Source: CAADGY01 sp900696665
GTDB lineage: Bacteria > Acidobacteriota > Terriglobia > Bryobacterales > Bryobacteraceae
DNA: 64,000 nucleotides
Direction: 5' to 3'
Assembly: GCA_035063885.1 (NCBI GenBank)
Contig: JAPSFM010000007.1
Coordinates: forward strand, 1 to 64,000
Shown: positions 53,603 to 62,997 of the stretch, one piece after another
Layout of the letters: each line of letters starts with the position of its first letter
Numbering within the stretch: the first letter of the stretch is position 1
Translations under genes and position numbers: made by a program
Notes under the pieces: generated by a model
What the model saw: the letters and a program-made list of their open reading frames with translations, nothing else
Told to the model about the DNA's origin: nothing
Database searches by the model: none

Positions 53603-53696
53603 TGGATGTTGTGCTCCTCAAGGAATGTATCTTAGCACCGGGGGCGTCGCGTTACTGCTGTTTCTGGCAGTTGAAAGACAGCGTAATCCCCACCGC

Positions 53697-53705
53697 TGGT
53701 ATAAT
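53697..53705 (+). promoter_or_regulatory. extended -10 promoter upstream of the YjbQ gene
   Basis: TGGTATAAT is a perfect extended -10 (TGN then TATAAT), 78 bp before the YjbQ start. No good -35 hexamer lies at the standard distance, as is common for extended -10 promoters. Confidence 0.5.
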
Positions 53706-53782
53706 CGAAGCGTTACTTTGCGGGCAATTCGCGTAAGTCGTTCAATCGAGATCCATCATTTCATCGAGAAGGGACTTGGGTG

Positions 53783-54289
53783 ATGAAATCCTCACAAACT
53801 CATGCTGCGGACGCGGAGTTGGGCTCCGCTAACGGTTCGGCGCCCGTGAGCGTCGGGAATTACAAGGTTTTCAACAGAATCGTTGATTGGATTACGAGCG
53901 ACCGGATGCAGTTGCTGAACATTACCGACCGCATTAATGAAATTGTCCGCCGCAGCGGCGTGCGCGACGGCATCGTCCACCTGCAATCGCTGCATACCAC
54001 TACCGCCGTCTTTATTAATGAGTGGCAGGATGCACTGATTCAGGATGTGAAGTCCTTCTTCGACCAGGTGGTACAGCGTGACCAGTATTATCGCCACAAC
54101 GATCCCGATTACTCGGATTGCGAACGGAGAAACGCGGATTCGCACTTGCGGGGCATGATGATGGGACAGACGGTATGCCTTCAGGTGCGGAATGCTTCTG
54201 TGCTGCTTGGAACCTGGCAGAGCATCATTTTTGCTGAATTCGACGGACCGCGAAGCCGCTCGTTAGCCGTTCAGATTTCGGGTGTGTAA
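53783..54289 (+). CDS. YjbQ/UPF0047 family protein
   Basis: A 168-residue protein. Family blocks: ITDRINEIVRRSGVRDGIVHLQSLHTTTAVFINEWQD in parts, NADSHLRGMMMGQTVCLQV, and LGTWQSIIFAEFDGPRSR. The family has weak thiamine phosphate synthase activity in vitro, but its physiological role is unclear. The preceding GTG is in frame, so the start is ATG or GTG. 10 bp before the DUF2203 gene. Confidence 0.92.
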   Translation: MKSSQTHAADAELGSANGSAPVSVGNYKVFNRIVDWITSDRMQLLNITDRINEIVRRSGVRDGIVHLQSLHTTTAVFINEWQDALIQDVKSFFDQVVQRDQYYRHNDPDYSDCERRNADSHLRGMMMGQTVCLQVRNASVLLGTWQSIIFAEFDGPRSRSLAVQISGV

Positions 54290-54299
54290 TCAAAGTCAG

Positions 54300-54737
54300 A
54301 TGTCGAGATTCTTTTCTCTCAGGCAAGCCGAATCGCTTCTCGCTATGCTCGAACCGGCGGTCCGCCGCGCTATGACCCTGAAAACGGCTTTTCAGGAGTC
54401 TGATGAGCAGTTGGATAGCATAGCGAAGCGGATTTCTGCGCTTGGGGGCACCCGCGTGAATCAGGAGGAAGCGCTGGTGCTTCGAAACCGCCGGGATTCA
54501 GCGGGCTTGCGGCTGAAGGAGTGCATCGATGAAATCCAGTCAACCGGCTGCCAGATAAAAGATCTTGAGATCGGACTGCTGGACTTCCCAACGCTCTATC
54601 GCGGCGAGGAAGTTCTCCTTTGCTGGAGACTGGGCGAAGAAGGCATTCGCTTTTGGCACAATCTCACCGAAGGTTTTCGCGGCCGCAAGCCAATCGATGA
54701 GGATTTCTGCCGCAATCATGTGGGCGACGCGGACTGA
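54300..54737 (+). CDS. DUF2203 family protein
   Basis: A 145-residue cytosolic protein with an N-terminal FSLRQAESLLAMLEPAVRRAM helix and the C-terminal GEEVLLCWRLGEEGIRFWHNLTEGFRGRKPI, the DUF2203 hallmark. Function unknown. The ATG is preferred; an in-frame GTG at 54282 overlaps the YjbQ stop. It is followed by tRNA-Ala. Confidence 0.85.
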   Translation: MSRFFSLRQAESLLAMLEPAVRRAMTLKTAFQESDEQLDSIAKRISALGGTRVNQEEALVLRNRRDSAGLRLKECIDEIQSTGCQIKDLEIGLLDFPTLYRGEEVLLCWRLGEEGIRFWHNLTEGFRGRKPIDEDFCRNHVGDAD

Positions 54738-54798
54738 GATTGAAAGCTGCAACGCACTGGCATGCGGCTATGTTATATTAACGTTGTCGACTCCACGC

Positions 54799-54874
54799 GG
54801 GCCTGTGGCGCAGTTGGGAGCGCGCTTCCATGGCATGGAAGAGGTCGTGAGTTCGAATCTCACCAGGTCCACCA
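54799..54874 (+). tRNA. tRNA-Ala (anticodon GGC)
   Basis: A complete 76-nt cloverleaf with encoded CCA end. The acceptor stem GGGCCTG/CAGGTCC pairs fully and contains the G3-U70 wobble that marks alanine tRNAs. The anticodon arm CTTCC-ATGGCAT-GGAAG shows GGC at 54832-54834, reading GCC and GCU. The T arm carries TTCGAAT. A TATATT about 20 bp upstream may be its -10. Confidence 0.96.
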
Positions 54875-55366
54875 AATGTCTCAAATACCGCCTTCTCGCA
54901 GCGGTTCAAACCAACCAGGTATAGGCGCTGACATGACTGGCTTCGAGGGTCCAGGGTCCAGTCTGCGCCTGCGCTTCAAACGGCGAGCCCCCCTCTGGAT
55001 CGGTGTGAGATTCTGATGATCCGTTCGCAGTTGAACGGCTGCGTGTGAACGATTACGACTTGGCTGTTTGCCATCAATTGCGCGTCGAGCACGCACCCAA
55101 GCTGCTCAGCGTGGTCCAGGAACGTTTGGGCGCAGCGCAGCGGCATGTTCTACCGGCCAGCAAGTTGCGCAAGGCGTGGAACAGAGACTCGGCCAGGTTG
55201 CTGATGCCGTGCATACGGTCGGTCTTCGAGTCGTAATACACCTTGTCGCCATCGCCGTCGTGATACGCCACTCCAGCGTACACTTTGCCGCGGCTCACTT
55301 CGAACAGCGCCGCCCCGCGCCGCCCCGGGTAGCGTCCTCAATACGCCAATTTGCCTTATCAAGCCG
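54875..55366. other. unassigned region with a possible gene fragment
   Basis: This 490-bp stretch holds no complete gene I can identify. On the minus strand, 55298-55140 reads without stops and looks coding (MSRGKVYAGVAYHDGDGD, then LAESLFHALRNLLAG), but it lacks a normal C-terminus and a recognisable family. It may be the eroded end of a gene once downstream of the glycosidase. No terminal repeats or tRNA copy were seen. Confidence 0.35.
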
Positions 55367-57436
55367 TCACTGAAGTTCCAGCACGGCCACGCCATACGTG
55401 TCGAGCCGCGGAGCCGCGAACTGCGCGCGATTGCCGCGCATCGCCACCTGAAGCGACTCCACCGGGTGGTCAGGAGAAACCAGATGTGCAGCTCCTACTT
55501 TGCGCCCTTGCGGGATTGCCACGCTTACCGCAATTTTGCCGGAGACCGGGCCGCGCTCCGCCGCGTAGTTCAGCAGGTGGACAAGGACGCGGTCTTTCTG
55601 ATCGATCAGCTCCGCAGTCACATGCGGCGGCGCCTGCACGTCGAGCGACAGTTCTCCGCCTGCAGCCCATTTCACCGCGTCGATCAATTCATGCCAGTTG
55701 AGGGGCAGTTTCCAGTATTGGCTGGTCATGGCTGCGTTCGACGGCTTCTCCATTGCCGGCTGAACCTGTGGGATGTAGACAATCCTCCCTTTTCCCAGTT
55801 CATTACGCACCGGCGTTGAGTCTACAATTCGTTCCGGCGCGCGTCCGGCGGCATACGCAGGAGCGTCGATTCCGAACAGATCAGCGAGCGCAAAGTTCCG
55901 CCGCCTCCGCCGTTCTTCTGTGAATAGCGATGCGTGTCCGGTCGCTACCAGACCGCCGCCGCGCCGCACGTACTCACGCACGAGCGCCGCCTGCGCGTCG
56001 CTCATGGATTCCTGGTCCGGCAACACCAGCACACGGTACTTCGACAAATCCCGCAGGTGTTCGTCAAAGATGATATCGAAAGGCACTTTCGCCTGAATCA
56101 GCGCCTGCTCAAAAAGCATCGAACTCTGCCAGGGCAGATCGCTGTTGTAAGCCATGCTGGCGAACCCGTGAAGCACCGCCACGTCGGCGCGGTTCTGCAC
56201 ATCGCGGTAGAGATCGTGGAAACGGTCGCGGTAGAACCGAATGTATGTGCGCTGTTCCTCGGGAAGCTCGTAGCCTGCCAGCGCGCCGCCCACCATTCCC
56301 AGGTTCTGGCGGTTGAACGCCATGGCCTCCGCCATCGCGAGCTTGCCGCCGCGGCCTCCACCTGTATAGGTGAAGATGCTGGTGTTGTACTTGGCGGCCA
56401 TTTTGAAGGTGCGGATCTTGGAGATCAGAATGTCGTCTTTCGTGACGCCGGGTTCGTTGCCTTCCTCAGTCCAGACCACGTCCATGTGCGGCAGAAAGCG
56501 TGCGTAATCCACCCCCTGCTCCCACACCACGTTGCGGCCGGAGATACCGCTGTGCGGATTGGACTCCACCGCGGTTTCCGGATTGAGGCTGCGAATGAGC
56601 CGTTCCATCTCGGCGTAATAGGCGGTGAGCTGCTCACACCGGAAATCAGCCCATTCCTGGTGCATCGGGTCGTTGATCGGAACCGGAGTGCGTTCGATTT
56701 CGGGTGGTTCGACAAAGCTCACGTCGGAGAACCCGAAGCGCCGCTTCAACTGATCCGGCGTGTACTTTTTCCTCAGGAATGCGCGGAAGTCCTCCACGGC
56801 CATCGGGTGAAAGAAGATCGCCGGCTGCGCTTGCAGACTGGTATTGTCGAAGTGGATCAGGTCGGCCTTGAAGTCGCGGATCGCAATGGTCACGACCCGC
56901 TTCATGTATTCGCGATATCCGGGGTGCATGAAATAGACGCGTTTGCGAAACGTCTGGTCGCCATACACTACCGGCCGCCCGAGGTGCCGCTCGACAAACC
57001 AGTCTTTGGCTTTTGGCTCCTCGTGCAGGAAGGTCTCATAGGCGATGGTGCTGCCCACGTAGACGCCAACACGAATGCCGTGCTTCTTGCACAGATCGGC
57101 CAGACGCCTGGCGTCCGCCATGTGCTCCTTTTCGGCTTCCAGACCGTATCCCTTATAAAAGTGGATCACGGCCATGGTGACGCCGAGTTCTTTCAGCTTA
57201 AGGACCGCCTCTTCGGTATGCTCCCGCGCATAGTCTTCTTCCTGCCATGCCGGGGTACCGCCCACGCGACGGCGGAAGATGGGCATACTATCCCAGTTGC
57301 CGACAATCACGAGAGGTTCTTTGCCGAGCCATGACGGCTTGGGCAGGCGCGCGTCAGACGGGGATTGCGCAGACGCTGTGCCGGTGGCTACGAGAAGCCC
57401 AAAAACGAGTGTGCTGAGCCAGTATCGAAATGCCAT
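55367..57436 (-). CDS. secreted glycoside hydrolase-like protein (GH42-type architecture)
   Basis: A 689-residue secreted protein (signal WLSTLVFGLLVATGTASA). The N-terminal TIM-barrel-like part has VAVIHFYKGYGLEAEKEHM-type strands (TMAVIHFYKGYGLE), DLIHFDNTSLQAQPAIFF and DVVWTEEGNEPG, whose Asp and Glu residues are candidate catalytic groups. The centre carries a trimerisation/GATase-like domain as in beta-galactosidases (YRVLVLPDQESMSDAQAALV, GGGLVATGHASLF). The last 120 residues are a beta domain. The substrate is unknown; it lies below a TonB receptor, suggesting polysaccharide use. Confidence 0.75.
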   Translation of the reverse strand: MAFRYWLSTLVFGLLVATGTASAQSPSDARLPKPSWLGKEPLVIVGNWDSMPIFRRRVGGTPAWQEEDYAREHTEEAVLKLKELGVTMAVIHFYKGYGLEAEKEHMADARRLADLCKKHGIRVGVYVGSTIAYETFLHEEPKAKDWFVERHLGRPVVYGDQTFRKRVYFMHPGYREYMKRVVTIAIRDFKADLIHFDNTSLQAQPAIFFHPMAVEDFRAFLRKKYTPDQLKRRFGFSDVSFVEPPEIERTPVPINDPMHQEWADFRCEQLTAYYAEMERLIRSLNPETAVESNPHSGISGRNVVWEQGVDYARFLPHMDVVWTEEGNEPGVTKDDILISKIRTFKMAAKYNTSIFTYTGGGRGGKLAMAEAMAFNRQNLGMVGGALAGYELPEEQRTYIRFYRDRFHDLYRDVQNRADVAVLHGFASMAYNSDLPWQSSMLFEQALIQAKVPFDIIFDEHLRDLSKYRVLVLPDQESMSDAQAALVREYVRRGGGLVATGHASLFTEERRRRRNFALADLFGIDAPAYAAGRAPERIVDSTPVRNELGKGRIVYIPQVQPAMEKPSNAAMTSQYWKLPLNWHELIDAVKWAAGGELSLDVQAPPHVTAELIDQKDRVLVHLLNYAAERGPVSGKIAVSVAIPQGRKVGAAHLVSPDHPVESLQVAMRGNRAQFAAPRLDTYGVAVLELQ

Positions 57437-57442
57437 AATCTA

Positions 57443-58471
57443 TCACCAAGTCACATCCAAAATCGTATAGACCTTCGCCGGAGCAACCGCGATGGTGCCC
57501 GCCTTCATGGGCGGCCTCTGCGGCGCATCGAAATCAGGCGAATAGTGCGTAGCCCCGGAGGCACCCGGCATCCGGAGCGTTACCTCAGCGCCGGCTTCCG
57601 CGGACGCAGTGTAGTTCTCAAGCACCGCAGCGCTGGTTTGCGCCACGGCTTCCGGGCGCTCTTCATAGGCCCGGGCGGAAACGCGCACGTCAATCAGTCC
57701 CGCAAGGCCAGGTTGCACGCGAAGACGCCGCCACCAGCCATACAGGCAGGTCTGACCCAATGCGACCAGCCCTTCTTCGCGTTCGACGCAATCACGGATC
57801 GAGGCAAGCTGCTTGCCTGACCGGCACTCGGAATCCGGCGGGATCAGCACTTTGTGTTTTGAGAGGCTTTCCAGGTGTTCGTCCAACACCCGCATGAAGG
57901 GGATCTGCGCCTGAATCAGCACCTGTTCCGTCAGGATAACGCTCAGTTGCATGCCCGGGTGGTTGCAGGTGATCAACGGCACGGAGCACAACGGAGCCAC
58001 CTCCGCCGCGTCCTCCGTTCCGGCATACGGCGCGCGATACTTGCGGTTAAAGTGGATGTCCTTCCTTGTTCGCGCGGTCCGCGAATGGCTCTCCACGAAG
58101 CCGAGCGTTTGGTTGGACGCCAGGGCCTTAGCCAGCGACGGCTCGCTTCCGAGGTTGGTGAGCAGGATGTTGTTGAACACGCCGGCCCGTTTGTAGCTGT
58201 GGCTCTTGGAAAGCAGCAGTCCGCCGGGAGGCAGGTTCGCGGAGTTCTGTTCCTCGGTGCAAAGGACTTCAGTAAACTTCAGGAACCGTGTGTGCTCGAG
58301 GCCCACCTGCCGGGTGTGATTGCCGCCGGTAATCCCCTGCCGGTTGGTTTCAATCGCCACTTCCGGGGTGAGCGACTTCGCATACACCCACTTGGCGAGC
58401 GGCAATGGCCGCCCCGCGCAAGTGAGAGTAACAGCGACCCAGAGAAGAGAAAGTTGCCGGCTAAAACTCAA
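57443..58471 (-). CDS. truncated, diverged paralog of the adjacent glycoside hydrolase
   Basis: A 342-residue ORF starting with a TTG inside the TonB receptor stop region and a signal-like LSLLWVAVTLTCAG. From about residue 38 it aligns with the middle of the complete neighbour: AIETNRQGITGGN against AVESNPHSGISGRN, and CTEEQNSANL against WTEEGNEPGV; later VLIPPDSECRSGKQLASI against VLVLPDQESMSDAQAALV. The first 250 residues of the barrel are missing, so catalysis is doubtful. The frame remains open, with six bp to the next gene. It may be decaying or a binding-only derivative. Confidence 0.6.
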   Translation of the reverse strand: MSFSRQLSLLWVAVTLTCAGRPLPLAKWVYAKSLTPEVAIETNRQGITGGNHTRQVGLEHTRFLKFTEVLCTEEQNSANLPPGGLLLSKSHSYKRAGVFNNILLTNLGSEPSLAKALASNQTLGFVESHSRTARTRKDIHFNRKYRAPYAGTEDAAEVAPLCSVPLITCNHPGMQLSVILTEQVLIQAQIPFMRVLDEHLESLSKHKVLIPPDSECRSGKQLASIRDCVEREEGLVALGQTCLYGWWRRLRVQPGLAGLIDVRVSARAYEERPEAVAQTSAAVLENYTASAEAGAEVTLRMPGASGATHYSPDFDAPQRPPMKAGTIAVAPAKVYTILDVTW

Positions 58472-61400
58472 TGCGCATTCCCACCTGGCCCGTGCGGGCT
58501 GCGCCGGCACTCGTGATGCGGCCGACGGTTGCCGGCGCGCTGATGTTGCTTGCGGGGTTGTTGTAGTTCACGCGATTGGGCGCATTGGTGACGGTGAACT
58601 GCAACATCATGCGTGCACGCTCCGTCAGATAGAAGTCCTTGTGTACTCCCGCATTTAATATGAAGCTGCCCGGCCCTATCAACACGTTTGGAGCGCTATT
58701 GCCGAAGCGGCCAACCGCCATATCCGGGCGGCCATCGCCGGTCACATCTCCCGGCACACGAAAGGCTGACACGTCGAACCAACGGTAGATTGTCCGCTCT
58801 CCGGCAGGCAGGTTACCGTCCGCGATGCGGTCGGGACGTCCGCCGACGGTGTTCGTATTCGACACGTCGAATCCTGAAAACGAAGGTGAGAAGCGAAGTC
58901 CGGTTCGCGTCACCAGCGTGCTGCTGAGGGTCCAGCCGCCGGCGAGCGCCCGTTGCCAGCCTCGCATATCTGCCAGGAACTTCTTCCCCGGGCCGAACGG
59001 CAATGTGTACAACATCTGTCCCACTACGCGATGCCGCGACATGAATGGCAAATCACCGCGATCGAGGTATCGCGCATACGAGTTCTGCGGACGGCCGCCC
59101 CCTTCTCCTTCTGTCTGAACATCGGAGAGGTTTTTCGCCCAAGTCCACCCCAACTGGTAGTAAATTCCGCTGGAGTATTTGCGTTCAGCGACGACGTGGA
59201 AGGAATGATACGTAGATACGCCACCGTTAACTTGGTAGTTCACGTCGCGAATCGCCGGGAACCGCCGCATCTCGTTCCGGAACGGAGTCATGGACGGGAG
59301 AGGCTGGTTCAGGTTCTGCATCCAGACAAACTGTGTGGACTGCGTCCCCATGTAGCTGATCCGCACGCCCATTTTGAGGAGTTCGCGCTCAACGGTCAGG
59401 TTCCATTGCTGGATATAAGGGTTCCTCAGGTTCGGATCGATGGGACTGAAGTTCTGCGCTCCCAGTGTGCCAAACCCTTCCGGAAAGGCGCGCGGAAACA
59501 TGAACAGCGGCCGGCCACCGGTGATGCTGTTCGTAAAGGTCTCGCTGGACAGAAACGGGCCGCCGGTTCCGGAGCGGTACAGCGCGGCTGTGAACGGGTC
59601 GATATAGATACCATAGCCCCCTCGGATCACAAACGTGGCAGTCGCAAAGGGACGGTAGGCGAATCCGAACCGCGGCGCGAAGTTCGTCTTGTCCGTGTTG
59701 TACAGGCTCGGTGGGTAGCCGGCCTCCTTGGCAGTGACTACAGGGATAAGGTTCTGCGGAAATTGCGCGTTCACATACTGCAGCGATTCCTGAGAGGGAA
59801 CGACCACTCTGCCCGTCGCGGGGTCGAATAGGAAGAGCACGTCGTCTTTCTCATGATATGGCGGATTGTAATCGTACCGAAGTCCCAGGTTCAACGTCAG
59901 CTTCCGTGTTATCTTCCAGTCATCCTGCACGAACCAGGACCAGTCGGTATTCAGCAAAGTGGATGGAGGGGCAGGATTCAATCGGGACGAAGTCTGCGGA
60001 ATTCCCAGCAGGAAGTCCGCGTAGGCGAAGCCGCTGTACGCGCCCGTGAAGGAGTAGTTTCCGAAAGCACCATTCGGGTTGCTCGCATACGCCGCCCCCA
60101 TGTTGCGCCGTACTTCGATGCCGGTTTTGATCGTGTGCGACCACTTGGTCCATGTTACGTTGTTCATGAAGTTGTGGATGCTCTCAAACGCATAGCCGAA
60201 TGGCTCGGAGGTGGAAACCGCGGTGAAGCCGGTGATGTTGAAGAACGGCATCCCGTTGATCGGTGGCAACGTGGGCGAGAGCCCTTCCAGGCCTAACTCA
60301 CTCACCAGCGCGGCACCCGATGGAGGAATCCCGTACGGGTTCGTGTTGAACACGTAGCCATAGCGAAATTCGTTGATGATCTGCGGGCTGATGATATGCG
60401 TGTCCGCCAGTGTAAGGGCCACCGCTCGGCGGTTCTGCTGACGGTTGCCAACCGCGGGCAGATCGGAATCGCTCACCTGCGAACCGCGCCGCGCATAGGT
60501 ATATCGGGCGAAGAAGGAGTTGGCCTGCGACACGCGGTGGTCCAGCCGTCCGGTTAGATTATGGGCAAAGGCGCTACCCGGTATCGCGCCGCGCCAATTC
60601 CCGACGAAGCTGTTCGGGTCGCCGAAATTGGGGCGCGGATAGAAGCGCTCCTGCACGCGTGTCGAGACCGCGTTCAGCATGCTCGCGGGGATCAGGTTAC
60701 CTGCGAAAGGCTGCCCTGTGAAGGGGTCTCGCACCACGGTTCCGGGCAGCAGCGCGGAGAAATCACCGGCGCGCATCCGCACGGTGGGCACGTTGGGAGA
60801 GGAAACCCGTTCACTACGTCCGGGGAAGGTCTCGAATGTAAAGAAGAAGAAAGTCTTATCCTTACCGTTGTAGACCTTGGGAATCCAGATGGGCCCGCCG
60901 GCGCTTCCTCCCACGTCGTGGCGAATGTTGAACGGCACACGCTGCTGAAAGGTGTTGCGCGCATTCATCGCCCCATTGTCGTGGTAGTAGAAGAGCGCCC
61001 CGTGGAGGTCATTGCCGCCGGATTTGCTGGTGGAGGTGAGCATCGCCGGGAGGTTGTACTCGGCTTTATTGTTCGCCAGGTCCACCTTGATCTCTTCGAT
61101 GGCATCGATAGTGGTGGACGCCGGGCCAATCGAGTTTCCGAACAACGGCGAGTTGACACTGGTTCCGTCGAGTGTCACCTGGTACTGCCGCCCGCGCGTG
61201 CCGCCCAGCGAGAAGACGCCGCCGTCGCGCTGAGCGCCGGGGATTAGCTCAACGAACTGGTAGACGACGCCGTCCCAACTGCCGCGGTAGTTGTAAGGAA
61301 GTTTCTGCACAACTTCCCCGGCGCGCACACCTGAAATACTGGAGGTTTCGCTCTCCACGAGCGGTGCGCCCCCGGTCACAGTGACCTCAGCCGTAACAGC

Positions 61401-61718
61401 CCCCACCTCGAGCGGCACATCAACCCGCACGGTTGCCGCTGTCTCCAGTACTACGCCGGTTCGCACGTATCTTTTAAAACCAGCGTGCTCGGAACTGACG
61501 GAGTAACTACTGGGATTCAGGTGCGAAACGCCGTAATTCCCACGTGTGTCTGTGGTGGCCTCGTGCGCGATGTTCGTGCGTTCGTTGCGAACGACCACTT
61601 TCACGCCTGCGACAGGCAATCCCGTGGGGTCGGTAACTGTTCCCGTGATCGTGCCGAAGGTGGTCTGACCCATGGCGCAGACCACAACCAGCAGAAATGA
61701 AGAGATCAATCTGAGCAT
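58461..61718 (-). CDS. Oar-like TonB-dependent receptor with carboxypeptidase-regulatory domain
   Basis: A 1085-residue outer-membrane protein. The ATG at MLRLISSFLLVVVCAMG follows a very strong AGGAGGAGGAG; an in-frame ATG 42 nt upstream is less likely. The N-terminus is a carboxypeptidase-regulatory-like domain (GTVTDPTGLPVAGVKVVVRN), followed by a plug (LGGTRGRQYQVTLDGTSVNS) and a 22-strand-type barrel, with aromatic C-terminus MRIEF. Such receptors import oligosaccharides or other large nutrients. It leads the glycosidase genes. Confidence 0.93.
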   Translation of the reverse strand: MLRLISSFLLVVVCAMGQTTFGTITGTVTDPTGLPVAGVKVVVRNERTNIAHEATTDTRGNYGVSHLNPSSYSVSSEHAGFKRYVRTGVVLETAATVRVDVPLEVGAVTAEVTVTGGAPLVESETSSISGVRAGEVVQKLPYNYRGSWDGVVYQFVELIPGAQRDGGVFSLGGTRGRQYQVTLDGTSVNSPLFGNSIGPASTTIDAIEEIKVDLANNKAEYNLPAMLTSTSKSGGNDLHGALFYYHDNGAMNARNTFQQRVPFNIRHDVGGSAGGPIWIPKVYNGKDKTFFFFTFETFPGRSERVSSPNVPTVRMRAGDFSALLPGTVVRDPFTGQPFAGNLIPASMLNAVSTRVQERFYPRPNFGDPNSFVGNWRGAIPGSAFAHNLTGRLDHRVSQANSFFARYTYARRGSQVSDSDLPAVGNRQQNRRAVALTLADTHIISPQIINEFRYGYVFNTNPYGIPPSGAALVSELGLEGLSPTLPPINGMPFFNITGFTAVSTSEPFGYAFESIHNFMNNVTWTKWSHTIKTGIEVRRNMGAAYASNPNGAFGNYSFTGAYSGFAYADFLLGIPQTSSRLNPAPPSTLLNTDWSWFVQDDWKITRKLTLNLGLRYDYNPPYHEKDDVLFLFDPATGRVVVPSQESLQYVNAQFPQNLIPVVTAKEAGYPPSLYNTDKTNFAPRFGFAYRPFATATFVIRGGYGIYIDPFTAALYRSGTGGPFLSSETFTNSITGGRPLFMFPRAFPEGFGTLGAQNFSPIDPNLRNPYIQQWNLTVERELLKMGVRISYMGTQSTQFVWMQNLNQPLPSMTPFRNEMRRFPAIRDVNYQVNGGVSTYHSFHVVAERKYSSGIYYQLGWTWAKNLSDVQTEGEGGGRPQNSYARYLDRGDLPFMSRHRVVGQMLYTLPFGPGKKFLADMRGWQRALAGGWTLSSTLVTRTGLRFSPSFSGFDVSNTNTVGGRPDRIADGNLPAGERTIYRWFDVSAFRVPGDVTGDGRPDMAVGRFGNSAPNVLIGPGSFILNAGVHKDFYLTERARMMLQFTVTNAPNRVNYNNPASNISAPATVGRITSAGAARTGQVGMRIEF

Positions 61719-61833
61719 CGGTAATCTCCTCCTCCTCCTATGATGCTTTGTCAACTGCAATCTGGCTCTCGTCTTTTGTAAGACGAAGAAACTGCTTTGC
61801 TTCTGGTTTCCGCCGGTGGGTCCCAGAGCATGT

Positions 61834-62139
61834 TCATGAGGCCTCCGCCAAAACGAAGTCCGGGAAGTCCTCGAAAATCCACCCGTTCTTCAGAGTCCGG
61901 TGAATGATGCCGAGAAACTTGCGCCCCACGGTGATGAGGTCCTTACCGGCTCCGCGCCGCGCTCCAACCTGCTCATAGAACCGCTTCAGGTATGAGCTGT
62001 AGTTGACCGCGATCAGCGCCGATTGCACCAGCGTGTTGCACCCCGTACGCACCCTCACAAGCGTGTCGCGTGCCGGCATTCCGACTCGCCAATTGCCCGG
62101 AAGTCGCCTGCCGGAGCTTGCCGCCGAAGCTAGGGCCAT
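61834..62139 (-). pseudogene. IS110-family transposase remnant (C-terminal end)
   Basis: About 100 residues matching the end of IS110/IS116/IS902 transposases: LVQSALIAVNYSSYLKRFYE, then GKDLITVGRKFLGIIHRTLKNG and a tail. The RuvC-like N-terminal domain is missing; upstream sequence continues only in broken frames. Start codon not meaningful. Confidence 0.75.
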
Positions 62140-62151
62140 GAGACATCCATA

Positions 62152-62905
62152 CTATCTCTTTTGGAGAAGCCAGGCGCCAAGCAGGAAGCGCTCGACCGGA
62201 TCGCCGTCCGGTCCGCGCTGGACGATGCGGAAGCACCCCGCGGCGCCCGCCTTCGCGTACTCCTGTTGCGTGAATTCGTACGTCCGGTGAGCCGTCCCGA
62301 GGCTCGCCGGCTTCTTCATGGCATCGACCGGGTCAACCAGCATCAATTGTCGCGGCGCAATGGCTGCACTTACTTGCGGCAGGTCGAAGTGTTGCAACAC
62401 ATCCCGGATGAAAATGCTTGCGTTGTGCAGATAGCGGTCCGACTGCGTCAACACGCGGTAAGACAACAGACCGCGCTCGCAGACGGCGGCGCCGATGCGC
62501 GGATCCAGCGCCGCGGCGTACATCGTCCAGAGTGCTCCCGCGCCTTTGCCCACCACGTGCACTTGTTTCGCGGACGCGCGCTCGGCCAGATAATCCACAC
62601 TACGGACCACGTCCAGCACCCGCATGCCGAACAGGGATTCGTCCATGGACCAAGCCATGTAGCTCATCGCCGTCTCCGTGTCGAAGACGTGGCGGAACTC
62701 GGGCGGGTTCATGATGGAAGGCGTGTGTGCCGGTCGCGTGCCGCCAATGCCGCGTACATCAACGCTGCTTACCAGCAAGCCTCTGCGTGCCAGACGTTCC
62801 AGGGCGCCGAATTCCATGCCATCCGCCTGTTTACCGGCTTCATGGACCCAAAGGACCGGCGGCGCACCGCTTTGGCGGCGCTCCGGCACGAGCCCGTCTC
62901 CGCTT
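62152..62905 (-). pseudogene. alpha/beta hydrolase, C-terminal fragment
   Basis: A 245-residue open stretch (VLWVHEAGKQADGMEFGALE to the end FLLGAWLLQKR) resembling acetyl-xylan-esterase-like hydrolases of Acidobacteria. The expected N-terminal half is absent: an in-frame stop lies at 62905-62907 and IS material begins beyond. The elbow reads GKGAGAL, without the usual serine of GxSxG; I recall similar elbows in this family, so that need not be damage. Catalytic His and Asp candidates (VDPVD, AHRTYEF) remain near the end. Confidence 0.65.
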
Positions 62906-62955
62906 CACCGGCACGCACAGACTACCACGCACTTCCCAAGTGGACACCCCAAACC

Positions 62956-62997
62956 GGAACGTTCTACTTTGCTGGGAGGCGGAACTTCTTACTTTGC
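62956..62997. repeat. two imperfect direct repeats at an IS end
   Basis: GGAACGTTCTACTTTGC (62956-62972) and GGAACTTCTTACTTTGC (62981-62997) are spaced 25 bp. They sit next to AAGTGGACACC at the boundary between the hydrolase fragment and the transposase remnant, as expected of transposase-binding sites at an IS end. Confidence 0.5.

Noticed and set aside
55934..57334. 466-codon plus-strand ORF opposite the glycosidase
   Set aside because: Antisense shadow; the minus-strand frame has a signal peptide and family motifs.
62152..62905. Loss of catalytic serine in the hydrolase as proof of inactivation
   Set aside because: Related proteins seem to have a similar GxGxG elbow, so only the missing N-terminal half supports the pseudogene call.
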